Part shown: piece by piece, positions 44,570-53,916 of the stretch | Layout: every line of letters begins with the position of its first letter | Numbering within the stretch: position 1 is the first letter of the stretch | Assembly: GCF_013170845.1 (NCBI RefSeq) | Contig: NZ_CP033367.1 | Span: forward strand, 1,798,001 to 1,862,000 | Direction of reading: 5' to 3' | DNA from: Mesorhizobium loti R88b | Lineage (GTDB): Bacteria; Pseudomonadota; Alphaproteobacteria; Rhizobiales; Rhizobiaceae | DNA length: 64,000 nucleotides | Notes under the pieces: model-generated | Database searches by the model: none | Seen by the model: the letters and a program-made list of their open reading frames with translations, nothing else | Told to the model about the DNA's origin: nothing | Made by a program: the position numbers and the translations under genes

Positions 44570-46864
44570 ATGCCACGCATGATTCGACGATTGGGAGCCA
44601 GGAATCTGGCACGCCGGGCACGACGTCTCGGATATCTGACGGCGATGGTTGTCCTGATTGCCGGGCCGCTCGTCTCTGGTATCGCCCTCTTGCTGGCTGG
44701 TCCGGCACAGGCGCAGTCACCAGCGACCGTCCCGCCTGAAAGGGTCAAACAGCTGTTCGAGCTTCTCGACGATCCGTCAGTGAAGGCCTGGGTGGCCGAA
44801 CAACGAAATCAGGACTCCGGGTCAACGGCAGCGCCTGCCGCGGCGGGAGTTTCGCCGGCCGACGCATCGTCCGACGCCGTGGCCGCACCCGGCCAGATGA
44901 ATACGATGGCATCCTCGACGCTCGATCGGATCAAGCATCATATCGAACGGATCGTGCGAACCTTGCCCTCGCTGCCTGGCCAGTTCGCGCGCGTTCGGGA
45001 AGCGACCATGGAGGATATGTCCAGCAGGGGGCCAGCCGGCGTACTTTTGCTGATTGCGATTTTCATCGCCGCCGGCCTGGCGCTGACCTGGGCCACGTAC
45101 AAACTCACCCGTCCATTTCGTCTTTGGATTATCGCGCAACCGAAGGATACGCCCATCGGGCGGGCCAAGAAGATTGGTGGTCGGCTGCTTTATTCCAGCC
45201 TGCTGATCGTCTCGTTCGCGGTGGGCAGCGCCGGCGCGTTCATGTTGTTCGACTGGCCAATGCTCATCCGTGAGATTGTGCTGACATTCCTGATGGCTGC
45301 CGTCGTTACGTGGGGTGTGCGCACGTACGTCATAGCCCTGCTCGTCCCTTCCTTCATGCATGTTGAGAACGCCGTCGAGGTTCGTGCCTTGCCGATCACC
45401 AACGAGACGGCCGACCATTGGTCCTATTGGCTGTCGCGGACCGTCGGCGTCTTCGCCTTCTTCGCCGCCGCTTTTATCCTCCTGCCCGGTCTCGGCATCG
45501 ACCGCGATGGGATGATGGTCCTGTCGGTGGGCGCCGATTTCGTGCTGCTGGTGCTCTTGCTGCTTGCCGTCTGGCGCCGGCCAAGAATGCGCCGGGACGA
45601 TGGGCACGGTCACACGGCAGCGACATGGTTGTTGACGTCCTATTTCGTCGCTCTGTTCCTGGAGCGTATCGCCGGCCTGTACACATGGTTCTGGTTTACC
45701 TTGGCCGCATTCGTCCTGCCTTTGGCAATCGTGCTGACGCAGCGCGGGGTCAATTTCGTCCTGCGGCCGGGTTCGGAAGATGTTGGCCGGCCTACGATCC
45801 CGGCGGTGACGATCGCGGTCATCGATCGCGGAATCCGGATGATGTTGATCCTGGCGGCGGCTTACTTCCTCGCGCGTGTCTTGGGCCTGGACATGCAATC
45901 CATGCGCGACAGTGATACGACGACGACGTTCATATTGCGCGGCTTGATCAACATCGTGGTCATTGTCCTCGCAGCCGATTTCGGCTGGTCGATCATCAAG
46001 GCTTTGATCGAACGAAAGCTGGGCATCGAAATGCCGCACCCTGTGATCAACGAGGAGGACGTTCCGATCCTCGATCCGCAGCAGGCACGGCTGCACACGC
46101 TCTTGCCGATCCTCCAGAACATGCTGCTCGCATTGATCATCGTGATGGCGGTGCTGATGATGCTCGCCTCTTTGGGTATCCAGATCGGCCCGCTGATCGC
46201 CGGCGCTGGCGTCGTCGGCGTCGCTGTGGGCTTTGGCGCACAAACCGTCGTCAAGGACGTCATTTCGGGCGTGTTTTTTCTGCTCGATGATGCGTTTCGT
46301 GTCGGCGAATATATTTCCTCGGGCAATTACAAGGGTACGGTGGAAAGCTTCTCGCTGCGCTCGGTAAAGCTGCGCCACCATCGTGGTCCGCTGTTCACGA
46401 TACCGTTCGGTGAACTCGGGGCAGTCCAGAACCAGAGCCGTGACTGGGTTATCGACAAATTCAACATCACCGTCGGCTATGACACCGATATCGACTTCGC
46501 TCGCAAGCTGATCAAGCGGATCGGTCTCGAACTGGCGGAAGATCCCGAGTTCAAACACTGGGTACTCGACCCGATCAAGATGCAGGGCGTACAGGAATTC
46601 GGCGAGTACGGCATCGTGTTGAGGGTCAAGGCCATGACCAGACCCGGAGGCGCCTTCGGTATGAAACGCAAATTCTATGTACGCATCCGCCAAGCCTTCA
46701 AGGAGCAGGGCATCGAACTGCCATTTCCGACCGTCCACGTCCAGGGGCTGCAGAACCCACATGAGGCAGAGAATGCGCCGTTGGAGATCGCACCCGAGTT
46801 GCAAATGGCCGTCGCGCAGTCGCACACCAATCGGCGCAGAAAAAAAGCCAGCACAACGGAGTAG
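44570..46864 (+). CDS. Large MscS-family mechanosensitive channel
   Basis: A 764-residue inner-membrane channel. It has a signal-type first helix ending near GPAQAQS, a periplasmic helical domain, about ten more hydrophobic segments, and the conserved MscS pore and beta-domain at the end. That end reads LIAGAGVVGVAVGFGAQTVV and DDAFRVGEYISSG followed by GTVESFSLRSVKLRH. The gating region GAQTVVKDVISGVFFLLDD is intact. Size and architecture resemble YbiO/YjeP-type channels, which release osmolytes on hypo-osmotic shock. Antisense frames over the whole gene are shadows. Confidence 0.92.
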   Translation: MPRMIRRLGARNLARRARRLGYLTAMVVLIAGPLVSGIALLLAGPAQAQSPATVPPERVKQLFELLDDPSVKAWVAEQRNQDSGSTAAPAAAGVSPADASSDAVAAPGQMNTMASSTLDRIKHHIERIVRTLPSLPGQFARVREATMEDMSSRGPAGVLLLIAIFIAAGLALTWATYKLTRPFRLWIIAQPKDTPIGRAKKIGGRLLYSSLLIVSFAVGSAGAFMLFDWPMLIREIVLTFLMAAVVTWGVRTYVIALLVPSFMHVENAVEVRALPITNETADHWSYWLSRTVGVFAFFAAAFILLPGLGIDRDGMMVLSVGADFVLLVLLLLAVWRRPRMRRDDGHGHTAATWLLTSYFVALFLERIAGLYTWFWFTLAAFVLPLAIVLTQRGVNFVLRPGSEDVGRPTIPAVTIAVIDRGIRMMLILAAAYFLARVLGLDMQSMRDSDTTTTFILRGLINIVVIVLAADFGWSIIKALIERKLGIEMPHPVINEEDVPILDPQQARLHTLLPILQNMLLALIIVMAVLMMLASLGIQIGPLIAGAGVVGVAVGFGAQTVVKDVISGVFFLLDDAFRVGEYISSGNYKGTVESFSLRSVKLRHHRGPLFTIPFGELGAVQNQSRDWVIDKFNITVGYDTDIDFARKLIKRIGLELAEDPEFKHWVLDPIKMQGVQEFGEYGIVLRVKAMTRPGGAFGMKRKFYVRIRQAFKEQGIELPFPTVHVQGLQNPHEAENAPLEIAPELQMAVAQSHTNRRRKKASTTE

Positions 46865-47510
46865 GAAAGCTGTAACACCTGCCGGTCATAAGGCGGCTTT
46901 TCGTGCATTTGCCGGGGATTGCGCGCCTGCCGGTGGCGTTCGAAATCAGGCGCGCATGTGAAGAACACCGGCCGCCGATCGCGTCCTGTGGCCTCGCATG
47001 TCGAGCAGATAAACACCCTGACAAGATCTTGGTGCATGGAACATGGTCAGGCCCGAGCCGGTCTATCAGCGCCTGGATTTTGAGCCAGGTTGACCGGCAG
47101 CACGCCGGGTGCCCGCTGTTCACATACAGGGTTTCGCGGGTGGCCAAAGTTTCGGCGAGGGCTTGGGTATGGCGATCTCCGGGGAAGGGCTCGCCGCAAC
47201 GGCCATCGGGTCAGGAATATAATAGCCGGCGTCCGCGACGCTTCCGTTTGCGCTTCGGGTTTTTCCCTTCAGATGCAGGGAACCAAAAACCCAGTTTCAA
47301 CACTTGGTCGACGCTTGTGGGAGTCGGAGCGGGAGCAAGCGGGCCGAAACCATGGCCAGAATTCGAGAGAACCGTTGATCCTCCCCGGTAGTCACCTTTG
47401 CCCTGAGGCTGCGGCACTCCATTCCCCCAAGCCAACAAGAGTGCCATACTAACGCCGGCTTGACGAAGGCACCAGACGCGCCAGACTCTTTTCCATCGCG
47501 GAGGGCAGCA
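46865..47510. other. 646-bp gap, no clear gene
   Basis: No frame here shows convincing family features. One minus-strand frame (47447 down to 47211, 78 residues) ends in a basic tail (NPKRKRKRRGRRLLYS) and might be the end of a lost protein. Plus-strand frames of up to 162 residues look random. The stretch may be a scar of a past insertion beside the hydrolase gene. Confidence 0.4.
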
Positions 47511-48152
47511 TCAAGGTCGGCGACAAGGTCGCGAACCGGTCGTCGCGAACACGTTGCGCTTCATCAACCAGCCGCGTAGCAGATCTAGATCGCCTTCGGT
47601 GAGGTCGTGGCCCGTAGGGAGGCTGTGGTGAGTGACAATTGCCCCCATATCACGCAGTTGCGAAGCCATATCGAGACCGTCTCCTACCTGCCTCCGTGCA
47701 TCGTTAAGGGCATCAATGACGAGCACCGGCGTGGCCGGCAATCTTGTCTCAGTTGGCATCGCGAACGGTGAAAGCGGGCGCAACAGTGCGGCTCCTTGCA
47801 CCAAGTTCGGGAACAGCATCACCAACGCAGCAGCCATGATCGCGCCGTTGGAGAACCCGACCAAGATCGGTTTGCTCTGAAAATAATGCGCTGCGATGGT
47901 ATCGGCAATAAAGGCAGCGAGAGCCGGAGCTTCTGCCCGGATACTGTCTTCATCGATACTTCGGTCGGGAAATCGCCCGAAGAACGCGTAGCCGTCCTCC
48001 CACTTTACCGCTCCGCGAACCGAGAATGCAGCGGCGCCCGGAGCTGCAGCAGCAGCGACAGGTAACATGTCCGTTTCGTTGCCGCCGGAGCCGTGGAGAA
48101 AGATTAGAGGCGGCGAAGACGGGGCACTGGGTTCAACGAAACGGAATTGCAT
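47511..48152 (-). CDS. Alpha/beta hydrolase (carboxylesterase/phospholipase-like)
   Basis: A 213-residue hydrolase: LIFLHGSGGNETDML supplies the oxyanion loop, VGFSNGAIMAAAL the nucleophile elbow (GFSNG), TPVLVIDALNDARR the acid region and LPTGHDLTEGD the catalytic His. These match the small carboxylesterase group (YpfH-like and MhqD-like). Start at 48152 is preferred since the fold begins there; the frame extends to 48239, and a GGGGGAAG sequence lies about 18 bases before it. Substrate unknown. Its neighbours are a 646-bp gene-free stretch and a tRNA gene. Confidence 0.78.
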   Translation of the reverse strand: MQFRFVEPSAPSSPPLIFLHGSGGNETDMLPVAAAAAPGAAAFSVRGAVKWEDGYAFFGRFPDRSIDEDSIRAEAPALAAFIADTIAAHYFQSKPILVGFSNGAIMAAALVMLFPNLVQGAALLRPLSPFAMPTETRLPATPVLVIDALNDARRQVGDGLDMASQLRDMGAIVTHHSLPTGHDLTEGDLDLLRGWLMKRNVFATTGSRPCRRP

Positions 48153-48377
48153 GGGTGAGTGAGCTTTGACTTCCCCCGGGAGAAGTTTGGCAGAGAGCTG
48201 ATGAATATGCCACCTTCCCGCGAGCCTTCGGTTCTTCAAACGTGTAGGGCCGCGCCGCTCCTCCCGAACCGTGAGAACGCTCTCTGGAGGATACCAAGCG
48301 TCCGGTTCAATCCACTAGAACCTAATAGGAGAGATTCGAACGCCCTTAGGACGGTTGCCGGCTGTCTATAGGAACTT

Positions 48378-48418
48378 TGCCGTACTAATTGCCGTACTAA
48401 TTGACAGAAAAGTACGGC
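48378..48418. repeat. Direct and inverted repeats next to tRNA-Arg
   Basis: The 12-mer TGCCGTACTAAT occurs twice in tandem (48378-48389, 48390-48401) and is followed by an inverted AGTACGGC (48411-48418), forming a small hairpin. It lies 28 bases beyond the 3' end of tRNA-Arg, so it could be a tRNA terminator or part of an attachment-site scar. Confidence 0.55.
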
Positions 48419-48445
48419 GCTAACCTCCCAACTATCTGATTTTGC

Positions 48446-48522
48446 TGGTGATCCCGACAGGAATCGAACCTGTGACCTACAGATTAGGAATCTGCCGCTC
48501 TATCCTACTGAGCTACGGGACC
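48446..48522 (-). tRNA. tRNA-Arg (anticodon CCT)
   Basis: A 77-nt cloverleaf on the minus strand. The acceptor arm GGTCCCG pairs with CGGGATC, and the encoded 3' end is CCA. The anticodon loop TTCCTAA gives anticodon CCT, which reads AGG. The T-loop has GGTTCGATTCC. tRNA-Arg(CCT) genes are frequent integration targets for genomic islands in proteobacteria; here the flanking 3' side (48153-48445) holds repeats but no integrase. Confidence 0.97.
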
Positions 48523-48607
48523 ACGCGGCCCGACACATAGCCGCTTCGGATCGTTTCGCCAAGAGGCCGGCCGAATGCAAATCGGCCAGCCCATTGCGTT
48601 GGATGTA

Positions 48608-49771
48608 TCAGGCGGCCAGCGCCGTTTCGGCCAGCTTCACCCAGTAGCTCATGCCGTGCGGGATGGCCTCGTCATTAAAGTCATAGTTCGGGTTGTGGAG
48701 GCCGGCCGTGTCGCCATTGCCGATGAAGATGAAGGCACCGGGGCGGGCTTCCAGCATGTAGGAGAAGTCCTCGCCGCCCATCACCGGCTGGATGCCGCGG
48801 TGGACATGGGCGTCGCCGGCGACAGTTGCGGCGACGTCGCTGGCAAACACCGTCTCTTCGGCGTGGTTGAAGGTGACGGGGTAATTTGCCTGGAAGTCGA
48901 CCTCGATCCTGGCGCCGAAAGCGGTCGCCATCCCGTCGCAGATGGCGCGGAGGCGCTCCTCGGACTTCTTGGCGATCTCCTTGCGCAAGGTGCGCACGGT
49001 GCCGGCGATCTCGGCCGATTCGGGAATGATATTATAGGCGTCGCCGGCGTGGAACTTGGTCACCGAGACCACCACGGCCTCGACCGGATCTGTGCTGCGC
49101 GAGGCAATCGTCTGCAGCGCGCCGACCAACTGGCTGGTGATGACGATCGGGTCGATCGTGCCATGCGGCATCGCCGCGTGGCCGCCTCGGCCTTTCACGG
49201 TGATGGTGAACTCGGCCGTCGCCGCCATGATCGGGCCTGGGCGGATGGCGAACTGGCCGACAGGCAGGCCCGGCATGTTGTGCATGCCGAACACTTTCGC
49301 GATGTCGAAGCGCTCCATCATGCCGTCCTTGACCATCTCGTTGCCGCCGCCGCCGCCTTCCTCCGCCGGCTGGAAGATGACCGCCACGGAGCCGGCGAAA
49401 TTGCGCGTCTCGGCGAGATATTTCGCGGCACCAAGCAGCATCGCGGTGTGGCCGTCATGGCCGCAGGCGTGCATCTTGCCGGGCACCGTCGAGGCATAGG
49501 GCTTGCCGGTGATCTCGTTGAGCGGCAGTGCATCCATGTCGGCGCGCAGGCCGATGGTGGCGCCTTCGCCCTGGCGGCCGTGGATGATGCCGACGACGCC
49601 GGTCTTGCCGAGGCCGGTGACCACATCGTCGCAACCGAACTCTTTCAGCTTTTCGGTGACGAAAGCCGCCGTCTTGAAGACATCGAAGTTCAGCTCGGGC
49701 GTCTGGTGCAGGTGCCGGCGCCAGCCGGCAACTTCGTCCTGCATTTCAGCGGCGCGGTTCAGGATTGGCAT
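48608..49771 (-). CDS. M20-family amidohydrolase (hippurate hydrolase-like)
   Basis: A 387-residue zinc peptidase of the M20D group. HACGHDGHTAMLLGAAKYLA holds the first metal ligands, IFQPAEEGGGGG the catalytic Glu pair, and GGEDFSYMLEARPGAF the C-terminal His/Glu region. The typical start WRRHLHQTPELNFDVFKTA is present. It hydrolyses N-acyl amino acids or related amides in the cytoplasm. It stands alone, with a short repeat array upstream. Confidence 0.92.
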   Translation of the reverse strand: MPILNRAAEMQDEVAGWRRHLHQTPELNFDVFKTAAFVTEKLKEFGCDDVVTGLGKTGVVGIIHGRQGEGATIGLRADMDALPLNEITGKPYASTVPGKMHACGHDGHTAMLLGAAKYLAETRNFAGSVAVIFQPAEEGGGGGNEMVKDGMMERFDIAKVFGMHNMPGLPVGQFAIRPGPIMAATAEFTITVKGRGGHAAMPHGTIDPIVITSQLVGALQTIASRSTDPVEAVVVSVTKFHAGDAYNIIPESAEIAGTVRTLRKEIAKKSEERLRAICDGMATAFGARIEVDFQANYPVTFNHAEETVFASDVAATVAGDAHVHRGIQPVMGGEDFSYMLEARPGAFIFIGNGDTAGLHNPNYDFNDEAIPHGMSYWVKLAETALAA

Positions 49772-49826
49772 GATGGTTCCATTTCGTGGTTGGAGCAGCC
49801 GGCTTCAGCCTGGTGTTTTGTATTTG

Positions 49827-49906
49827 TGGCCGGTCTTTTGCGATTGGGGCCGGGCTTTTGCGATTGTGCCCGGTCTCTTGCGATTGTGCCCGGTCTCTTG
49901 CGATTG
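49827..49906. repeat. Four-copy 20-bp tandem repeat
   Basis: Four 20-bp units (49827-49846, 49847-49866, 49867-49886, 49887-49906) of the form TGCCCGGTCTCTTGCGATTG. The last two are identical, the first two differ at a few positions. It lies upstream of the M20 gene in its promoter zone (that gene starts at 49771 on the minus strand). The units are too short and have no spacers, so this is not a CRISPR array. Copy number may vary between strains. Confidence 0.85.
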
Positions 49907-50066
49907 TGATTGTCAGGCACTTTGCCATGTTGGCGTCACATAGGGTAAATAGCACCGCAACGATGTGGTCCGTTTTTGAGGGTCGGACTCATTATGCTGC
50001 CGGTCACGTAACGAAATCTTACGGAGCCAGGGGCGACTACGGCAAGAGGCGATTTCGGATTTGATC

Positions 50067-51230
50067 ATGCGGCACAGGCATTTCCTCAAACTATTCCCGG
50101 CTGGCGCAATCATGCTGTCGGTCCTGGCCGGGTCGGCGCTGGCCAATCCGGTGGTTGTCTTCGACCTGAAGAACGGCCAGATCCTGCAGCATCAGGATGC
50201 GTTCAAACGCTGGTATCCGGCGTCGCTCAGCAAGCTGATGACCGCTTATGTGACCTTCCGGGCGATCGCGGCCGGTGAAGTTCAGCTCGATTCGCCGATC
50301 AAGGTGACGAAACACTCAGCCGGCGAGCCGCCAAGCAAGATGGGCTTCAAGCCGGGATCGGTGATGCGGCTCGACAATGCGCTGAAGATGATGCTGGTCA
50401 AATCGGCCAATGACATCGCCATGGCGGTCGGCGAGAATGTCGGCGGCTCGCAGGCCGCCTTCGCCGAACGGATGAACGCCGAGGCGACCCGGCTTGGCAT
50501 GAACGGCACGCATTTCGTCAATCCGAACGGGCTCTATTCGCCGGACCAATACACGACGGCACGCGACCTTTCGGTCCTGGTGATGGCGATCCGCCGCGAG
50601 TTCCCCCAATATGCGCCGTGGTTCTCGATCGAGGGGCTCGCGGTCGGCAAGAAGGCGATCCCGAACTACAATCTGCTGATCGGCCGATATCCCGGCGCCG
50701 ATGGCATGAAGACGGGTTTTGTCTGCTCTTCCGGCTTCAACATGATCGGCTCGGCGACGCGCAATGGCCGCACGCTGGTCGCCGTGGTGCTTGGCGAGAA
50801 GTCGGCGGTCAGCCGTGCGGAGACGGCGGCGAAACTGCTCGACGAGGGATTTGACGCGCCGGCCACCGGTTCGGCCACCATCACCACGCTGGCACCTTAT
50901 GGCGACACGACTTCGCCCAACGACATGCATGACGAGATCTGCAAGAAGAAGGTGGCGGAGGAACAGTCCGAGGCACCGCCGGTAGCCGCCAAGGATGTGC
51001 CGAAATCGCCCTATCAGGAGAAGCTCGACCATGTGCCGACGCTGGTTGCCGTTGGCCTTGGCGGTGCCACTGGTCCGGCGCCGAAGGCCCTGCTCGCCCT
51101 GGGCGACCAGAATTATGCCGATGTGCCTATCCCGAGCTGGCGGCCCGACAAGCCGGCACCGGAAGGCACCGGGCCGAAAGTCGTGGGCACCGCCGCTCAG
51201 GGCGACCAGCCGGCCAAGGGTGCCAACTAG
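50067..51230 (+). CDS. D-alanyl-D-alanine carboxypeptidase (penicillin-binding protein)
   Basis: A 387-residue secreted PBP with a signal peptide (MRHRHFLKLFPAGAIMLSVL, cleavage near SALA). The active-site set is complete: SLSKLMTAY (SxxK), VKSANDIAMA (SxN) and GADGMKTGFVC (KTG). It trims stem-peptide D-Ala in the periplasm. The C-terminal 100 residues are a Pro-rich linker and tail. ATG 50067 lies six bases after an in-frame TTG; the signal peptide supports 50067. Four bases separate it from the CobW-type gene. Confidence 0.93.
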   Translation: MRHRHFLKLFPAGAIMLSVLAGSALANPVVVFDLKNGQILQHQDAFKRWYPASLSKLMTAYVTFRAIAAGEVQLDSPIKVTKHSAGEPPSKMGFKPGSVMRLDNALKMMLVKSANDIAMAVGENVGGSQAAFAERMNAEATRLGMNGTHFVNPNGLYSPDQYTTARDLSVLVMAIRREFPQYAPWFSIEGLAVGKKAIPNYNLLIGRYPGADGMKTGFVCSSGFNMIGSATRNGRTLVAVVLGEKSAVSRAETAAKLLDEGFDAPATGSATITTLAPYGDTTSPNDMHDEICKKKVAEEQSEAPPVAAKDVPKSPYQEKLDHVPTLVAVGLGGATGPAPKALLALGDQNYADVPIPSWRPDKPAPEGTGPKVVGTAAQGDQPAKGAN

Positions 51231-51233
51231 CCA

Positions 51234-52343
51234 ATGAGCGGCTTTCCCATTCCCGTCTCGGTGCTGACCGGCTTCCTCGGCGCCGGCAAGACGACGCTGC
51301 TCAACCGGCTCCTGAAGGATCCGGCTCTCGCCGATACGGCGGTCATCATCAACGAGTTCGGCGAGGTGGCGATCGACCATCTGCTGGTCGAGCAGTCTTC
51401 CGACGGCATCATCCAGCTTTCCGACGGCTGCCTGTGCTGCACGGTGCGCGGCGAACTGGTCGACACGCTGGCCGATCTCGTCGACCGGCTGCAGACCGGC
51501 CGTATCGCCCGCCTTGCCCGCGTCATCGTCGAGACCACGGGCCTCGCCGATCCGGCGCCGGTGCTGCAGTCGATCATGGGGCATCCAGCACTTGTCCAGG
51601 CCTTTCGGCTCGACGGCGTCATCACCCTGGTCGACGCGGTCAATGGCAATGCCACGCTCGACGGCCATGTCGAGGCGGTCAAGCAGGTCGCGGTCGCCGA
51701 CCGCATCGTGCTCAGCAAGGCCGATCTGGTGACCGATGCCGGCGACCTCGACACGCTGCGGGCGCGCTTGCGGCAGGTCAATCCGGGTGCCGAGCTGCTT
51801 GATGCCGGCAACTCGAAAACAGGCGTGGCGGCGCTGTTTGACTGCGGCCTCTACAATCCCGCCACCAAATCCGCCGACGTGCGGCGCTGGCTTGGCGAAG
51901 AAGCGGCGCATGATCACGACCATCACCATCACGATGGTCACGACCACGACCATCATGACCACGGCCACCGGCACGACCAGCGTGTGCGTTCCTATTCGCT
52001 CGTCCATGACGGTCCGGTGCCGTTTTCAGCCATAGAAATGTTTCTCGACCTGCTGCGCTCGACGCATGGTGAGAAGCTGCTGCGCATGAAAGGCGTCATC
52101 GAGCTCAGGGAAGACCCGTCGCGCCCGTTGGTGATCCATGGCGTGCAGAAGATACTGCACCCGCCGGTGCAATTGCCGGCCTGGCCGGATGGTCAGCGCG
52201 GCACGCGGCTGGTGCTGATCACGCTCGATATGCCGGAGGACTATGTGCGACGGCTGTTCGCAGCCTTCACCAACCGGCCGTCGATCGACACGCCCGATCG
52301 CGCGGCGCTGGAAAACAACCCGCTGGCGATCGCCGGGCGGTAG
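51234..52343 (+). CDS. CobW/COG0523 GTPase metallochaperone
   Basis: A 369-residue G3E-family GTPase. TGFLGAGKTT (P-loop, 12-21), GCLCC (metal-binding, 65-69), VETTGLADP (switch) and SKADLV (base-recognition, SKxD) are present. A His-rich stretch (HDHDHHHHDGHDHDHHDHGH) near residue 225 is a typical metal-storage arm. Such proteins insert zinc, cobalt or another metal into client enzymes. It follows the carboxypeptidase by three bases, so it is probably co-transcribed. The client is unknown; zinc homeostasis is the usual guess. Confidence 0.92.
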   Translation: MSGFPIPVSVLTGFLGAGKTTLLNRLLKDPALADTAVIINEFGEVAIDHLLVEQSSDGIIQLSDGCLCCTVRGELVDTLADLVDRLQTGRIARLARVIVETTGLADPAPVLQSIMGHPALVQAFRLDGVITLVDAVNGNATLDGHVEAVKQVAVADRIVLSKADLVTDAGDLDTLRARLRQVNPGAELLDAGNSKTGVAALFDCGLYNPATKSADVRRWLGEEAAHDHDHHHHDGHDHDHHDHGHRHDQRVRSYSLVHDGPVPFSAIEMFLDLLRSTHGEKLLRMKGVIELREDPSRPLVIHGVQKILHPPVQLPAWPDGQRGTRLVLITLDMPEDYVRRLFAAFTNRPSIDTPDRAALENNPLAIAGR

Positions 52344-52346
52344 CTC

Positions 52347-52589
52347 CTACGATCGCTGCTCGCCTCGCTCGACCAGAAAGCGATGTCCGCCGGAGACGGG
52401 CGACGATTCCACCAGATGATGACCGCTGTCGGCACAGAATGCCGGGATATCGATGACAGCGAGCGGATCGGTGGTTTCGAGCCACAGCCGGCTGCCCGGC
52501 TGCATCCCGGCCAGGCGCTTTTTCGCCTTGAGCACCGGAAGCGGGCAGTTCAGGCCCTTGAGATCATAGATTGCGGTAGCCTCGGCCAC
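52347..52589 (-). CDS. TusA/SirA-family sulfurtransferase
   Basis: An 80-residue protein with the TusA core: YDLKGLNCPLPVLKAKKRLA, in which the CPxP motif holds the active-site Cys. The end (FLVERGEQ) is that of the family. TusA-type proteins carry sulfur for tRNA thiolation or regulate through thiol relay. It is convergent with the CobW gene (ending three bases away) and precedes the L,D-transpeptidase gene by seven bases on the other side. Confidence 0.9.
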   Translation of the reverse strand: MAEATAIYDLKGLNCPLPVLKAKKRLAGMQPGSRLWLETTDPLAVIDIPAFCADSGHHLVESSPVSGGHRFLVERGEQRS

Positions 52590-52596
52590 GACAGGC

Positions 52597-53916
52597 TCAG
52601 CCGCCGAACATGCCGAGCAACTTGTTCTTGAGCTTGGTCACCCGGCTCTCATCGGCGCTTGCAGCCTGCGTCTCGGCCGCCGGGGCAGCTTCGGACGGCG
52701 CCGCGATGGTGGCGGTGGCGACCGGCGCTTCCTTGGCGGCCTTGGCTGCTTCCTTTTCAGCCTTGGCCGCTTCCTTTTCGGCGAGCGCCTGGGCCTTGGC
52801 GGCTTCCTTGGCCTGCTTGGCAGCCTCTATGGCGGCCAGCCTCTGTTCCTCGGCCTTCTTCTTGGCGGCGTTCTCGGCATCAAGTGCCGCCATCTTGCGG
52901 CCGGCCGGCGAATCGATGCGGCCCATGCGCGCCGTCTCGGTTACCGTACCATTGGAATTGAGCGATGGCGGATCGATCGGCACACGCTCGCCGCGCGCCC
53001 GGCGCTTCGACCAGTCGGAGACGATGCTGGCTTCCTTGATGCCGGCAATGGTCGGCTTGGGCGGCGGTACGCTGGCCTTGAGCGCGCTGTTGAAGGCCGC
53101 GTCATAGGTGCTCTGGTAGGAATTGTAGGCGCTCTTCAGCGAATCCGGCTGGGTGGTTGCCGGGCAGGGTCCGGTCGGATCGAAGGTCTGGCCATCGGCG
53201 GCAACCTGGTTGAAGACGTAGCGCTTTTCGCAGACATCGACTTTCGGCGGTACCTTGGTGACCTCGAAATTGTCGTAGCCGACCTTCAGCATCTTCCAGA
53301 ATTCGTAGTTCGGGTCGTTGCGATAACGCGCCATGTTGGCGGCGGTCATGCGGAACGGGAAGGCCTCGACCTGGAACTCGGTCTGCCCGCCCTGGAAGGC
53401 GTCGCGGCCGAAGGCATAGATCTGCTCGATCTGCGCGTCGGTCATCGAATAGCAGCCCGACGACGAGCAGGCGCCGTGCACCATCAGGTTTTGGCCGGTG
53501 CGGCCATTGGCCTTGTCGTAGGCGTTGGGAAAGCCGATGTTGAAGGACAGATGGTAGTTCGAGCGCGGGTTCATCTGCGCTGGGCGCACCGTGTAGAAGC
53601 CTTCCGGTGCCTGGCGGTCGCCTTCAGTGTATTTGGGGCCGAGCTTGCCCGACCATTTGCAGATGTCGTAGCTCGCCACCATGTCGTAGCGGCCGTTGGT
53701 CTTGGCCTTCCAGATCTCGAGCTTGCCCTCTTCCTTGAAGATGCGCGCCATCACCGAGGAGGTGCGGATCATGCCCTTGGCCTTCATGTCGGCCAGAATC
53801 TTGTCCGGCAGCGGTTTGTTGGCTTCCGGGGCAAAGTCCTTCATCGACGAATCATTGCAGCCGGCAACGACTATCGAGCTGATGATGACACCGGTACGGG
53901 CAAGCTTGGCAAACAT
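52597..53916 (-). CDS. Lipoprotein L,D-transpeptidase (YkuD/YafK-like)
   Basis: A 439-residue lipoprotein: the signal MFAKLARTGVIISSIVVAGC has the lipobox VAGC (Cys20). The catalytic motif is MVHGACSSSGCYSM with His147, Ser153 and Cys155. Such enzymes make 3-3 peptidoglycan cross-links or anchor proteins. The last 120 residues are an Ala/Lys/Glu-rich coiled coil followed by a basic tail, perhaps reaching the peptidoglycan. ATG 53916 gives the lipobox; 22 upstream residues are not part of it. Confidence 0.87.
   Translation of the reverse strand: MFAKLARTGVIISSIVVAGCNDSSMKDFAPEANKPLPDKILADMKAKGMIRTSSVMARIFKEEGKLEIWKAKTNGRYDMVASYDICKWSGKLGPKYTEGDRQAPEGFYTVRPAQMNPRSNYHLSFNIGFPNAYDKANGRTGQNLMVHGACSSSGCYSMTDAQIEQIYAFGRDAFQGGQTEFQVEAFPFRMTAANMARYRNDPNYEFWKMLKVGYDNFEVTKVPPKVDVCEKRYVFNQVAADGQTFDPTGPCPATTQPDSLKSAYNSYQSTYDAAFNSALKASVPPPKPTIAGIKEASIVSDWSKRRARGERVPIDPPSLNSNGTVTETARMGRIDSPAGRKMAALDAENAAKKKAEEQRLAAIEAAKQAKEAAKAQALAEKEAAKAEKEAAKAAKEAPVATATIAAPSEAAPAAETQAASADESRVTKLKNKLLGMFGG

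Noticed and set aside
44822..46825. Antisense frame of 667 residues over the MscS gene
   Set aside because: It is a shadow of the well-supported channel gene; its composition is rich in Asp, Gln and His and shows no family motif.
46903..47391. 162-residue plus-strand frame
   Set aside because: No recognisable motif and no ribosome-binding site; content looks random.
48446..48522. tRNA-Arg as the border of a symbiosis island
   Set aside because: The known Mesorhizobium symbiosis islands that I recall use other tRNA sites, and neither an integrase nor a duplicated tRNA end is visible here.
49827..49906. Possible CRISPR array
   Set aside because: The units are 20 bp, adjacent with no spacers, and no cas genes are present.
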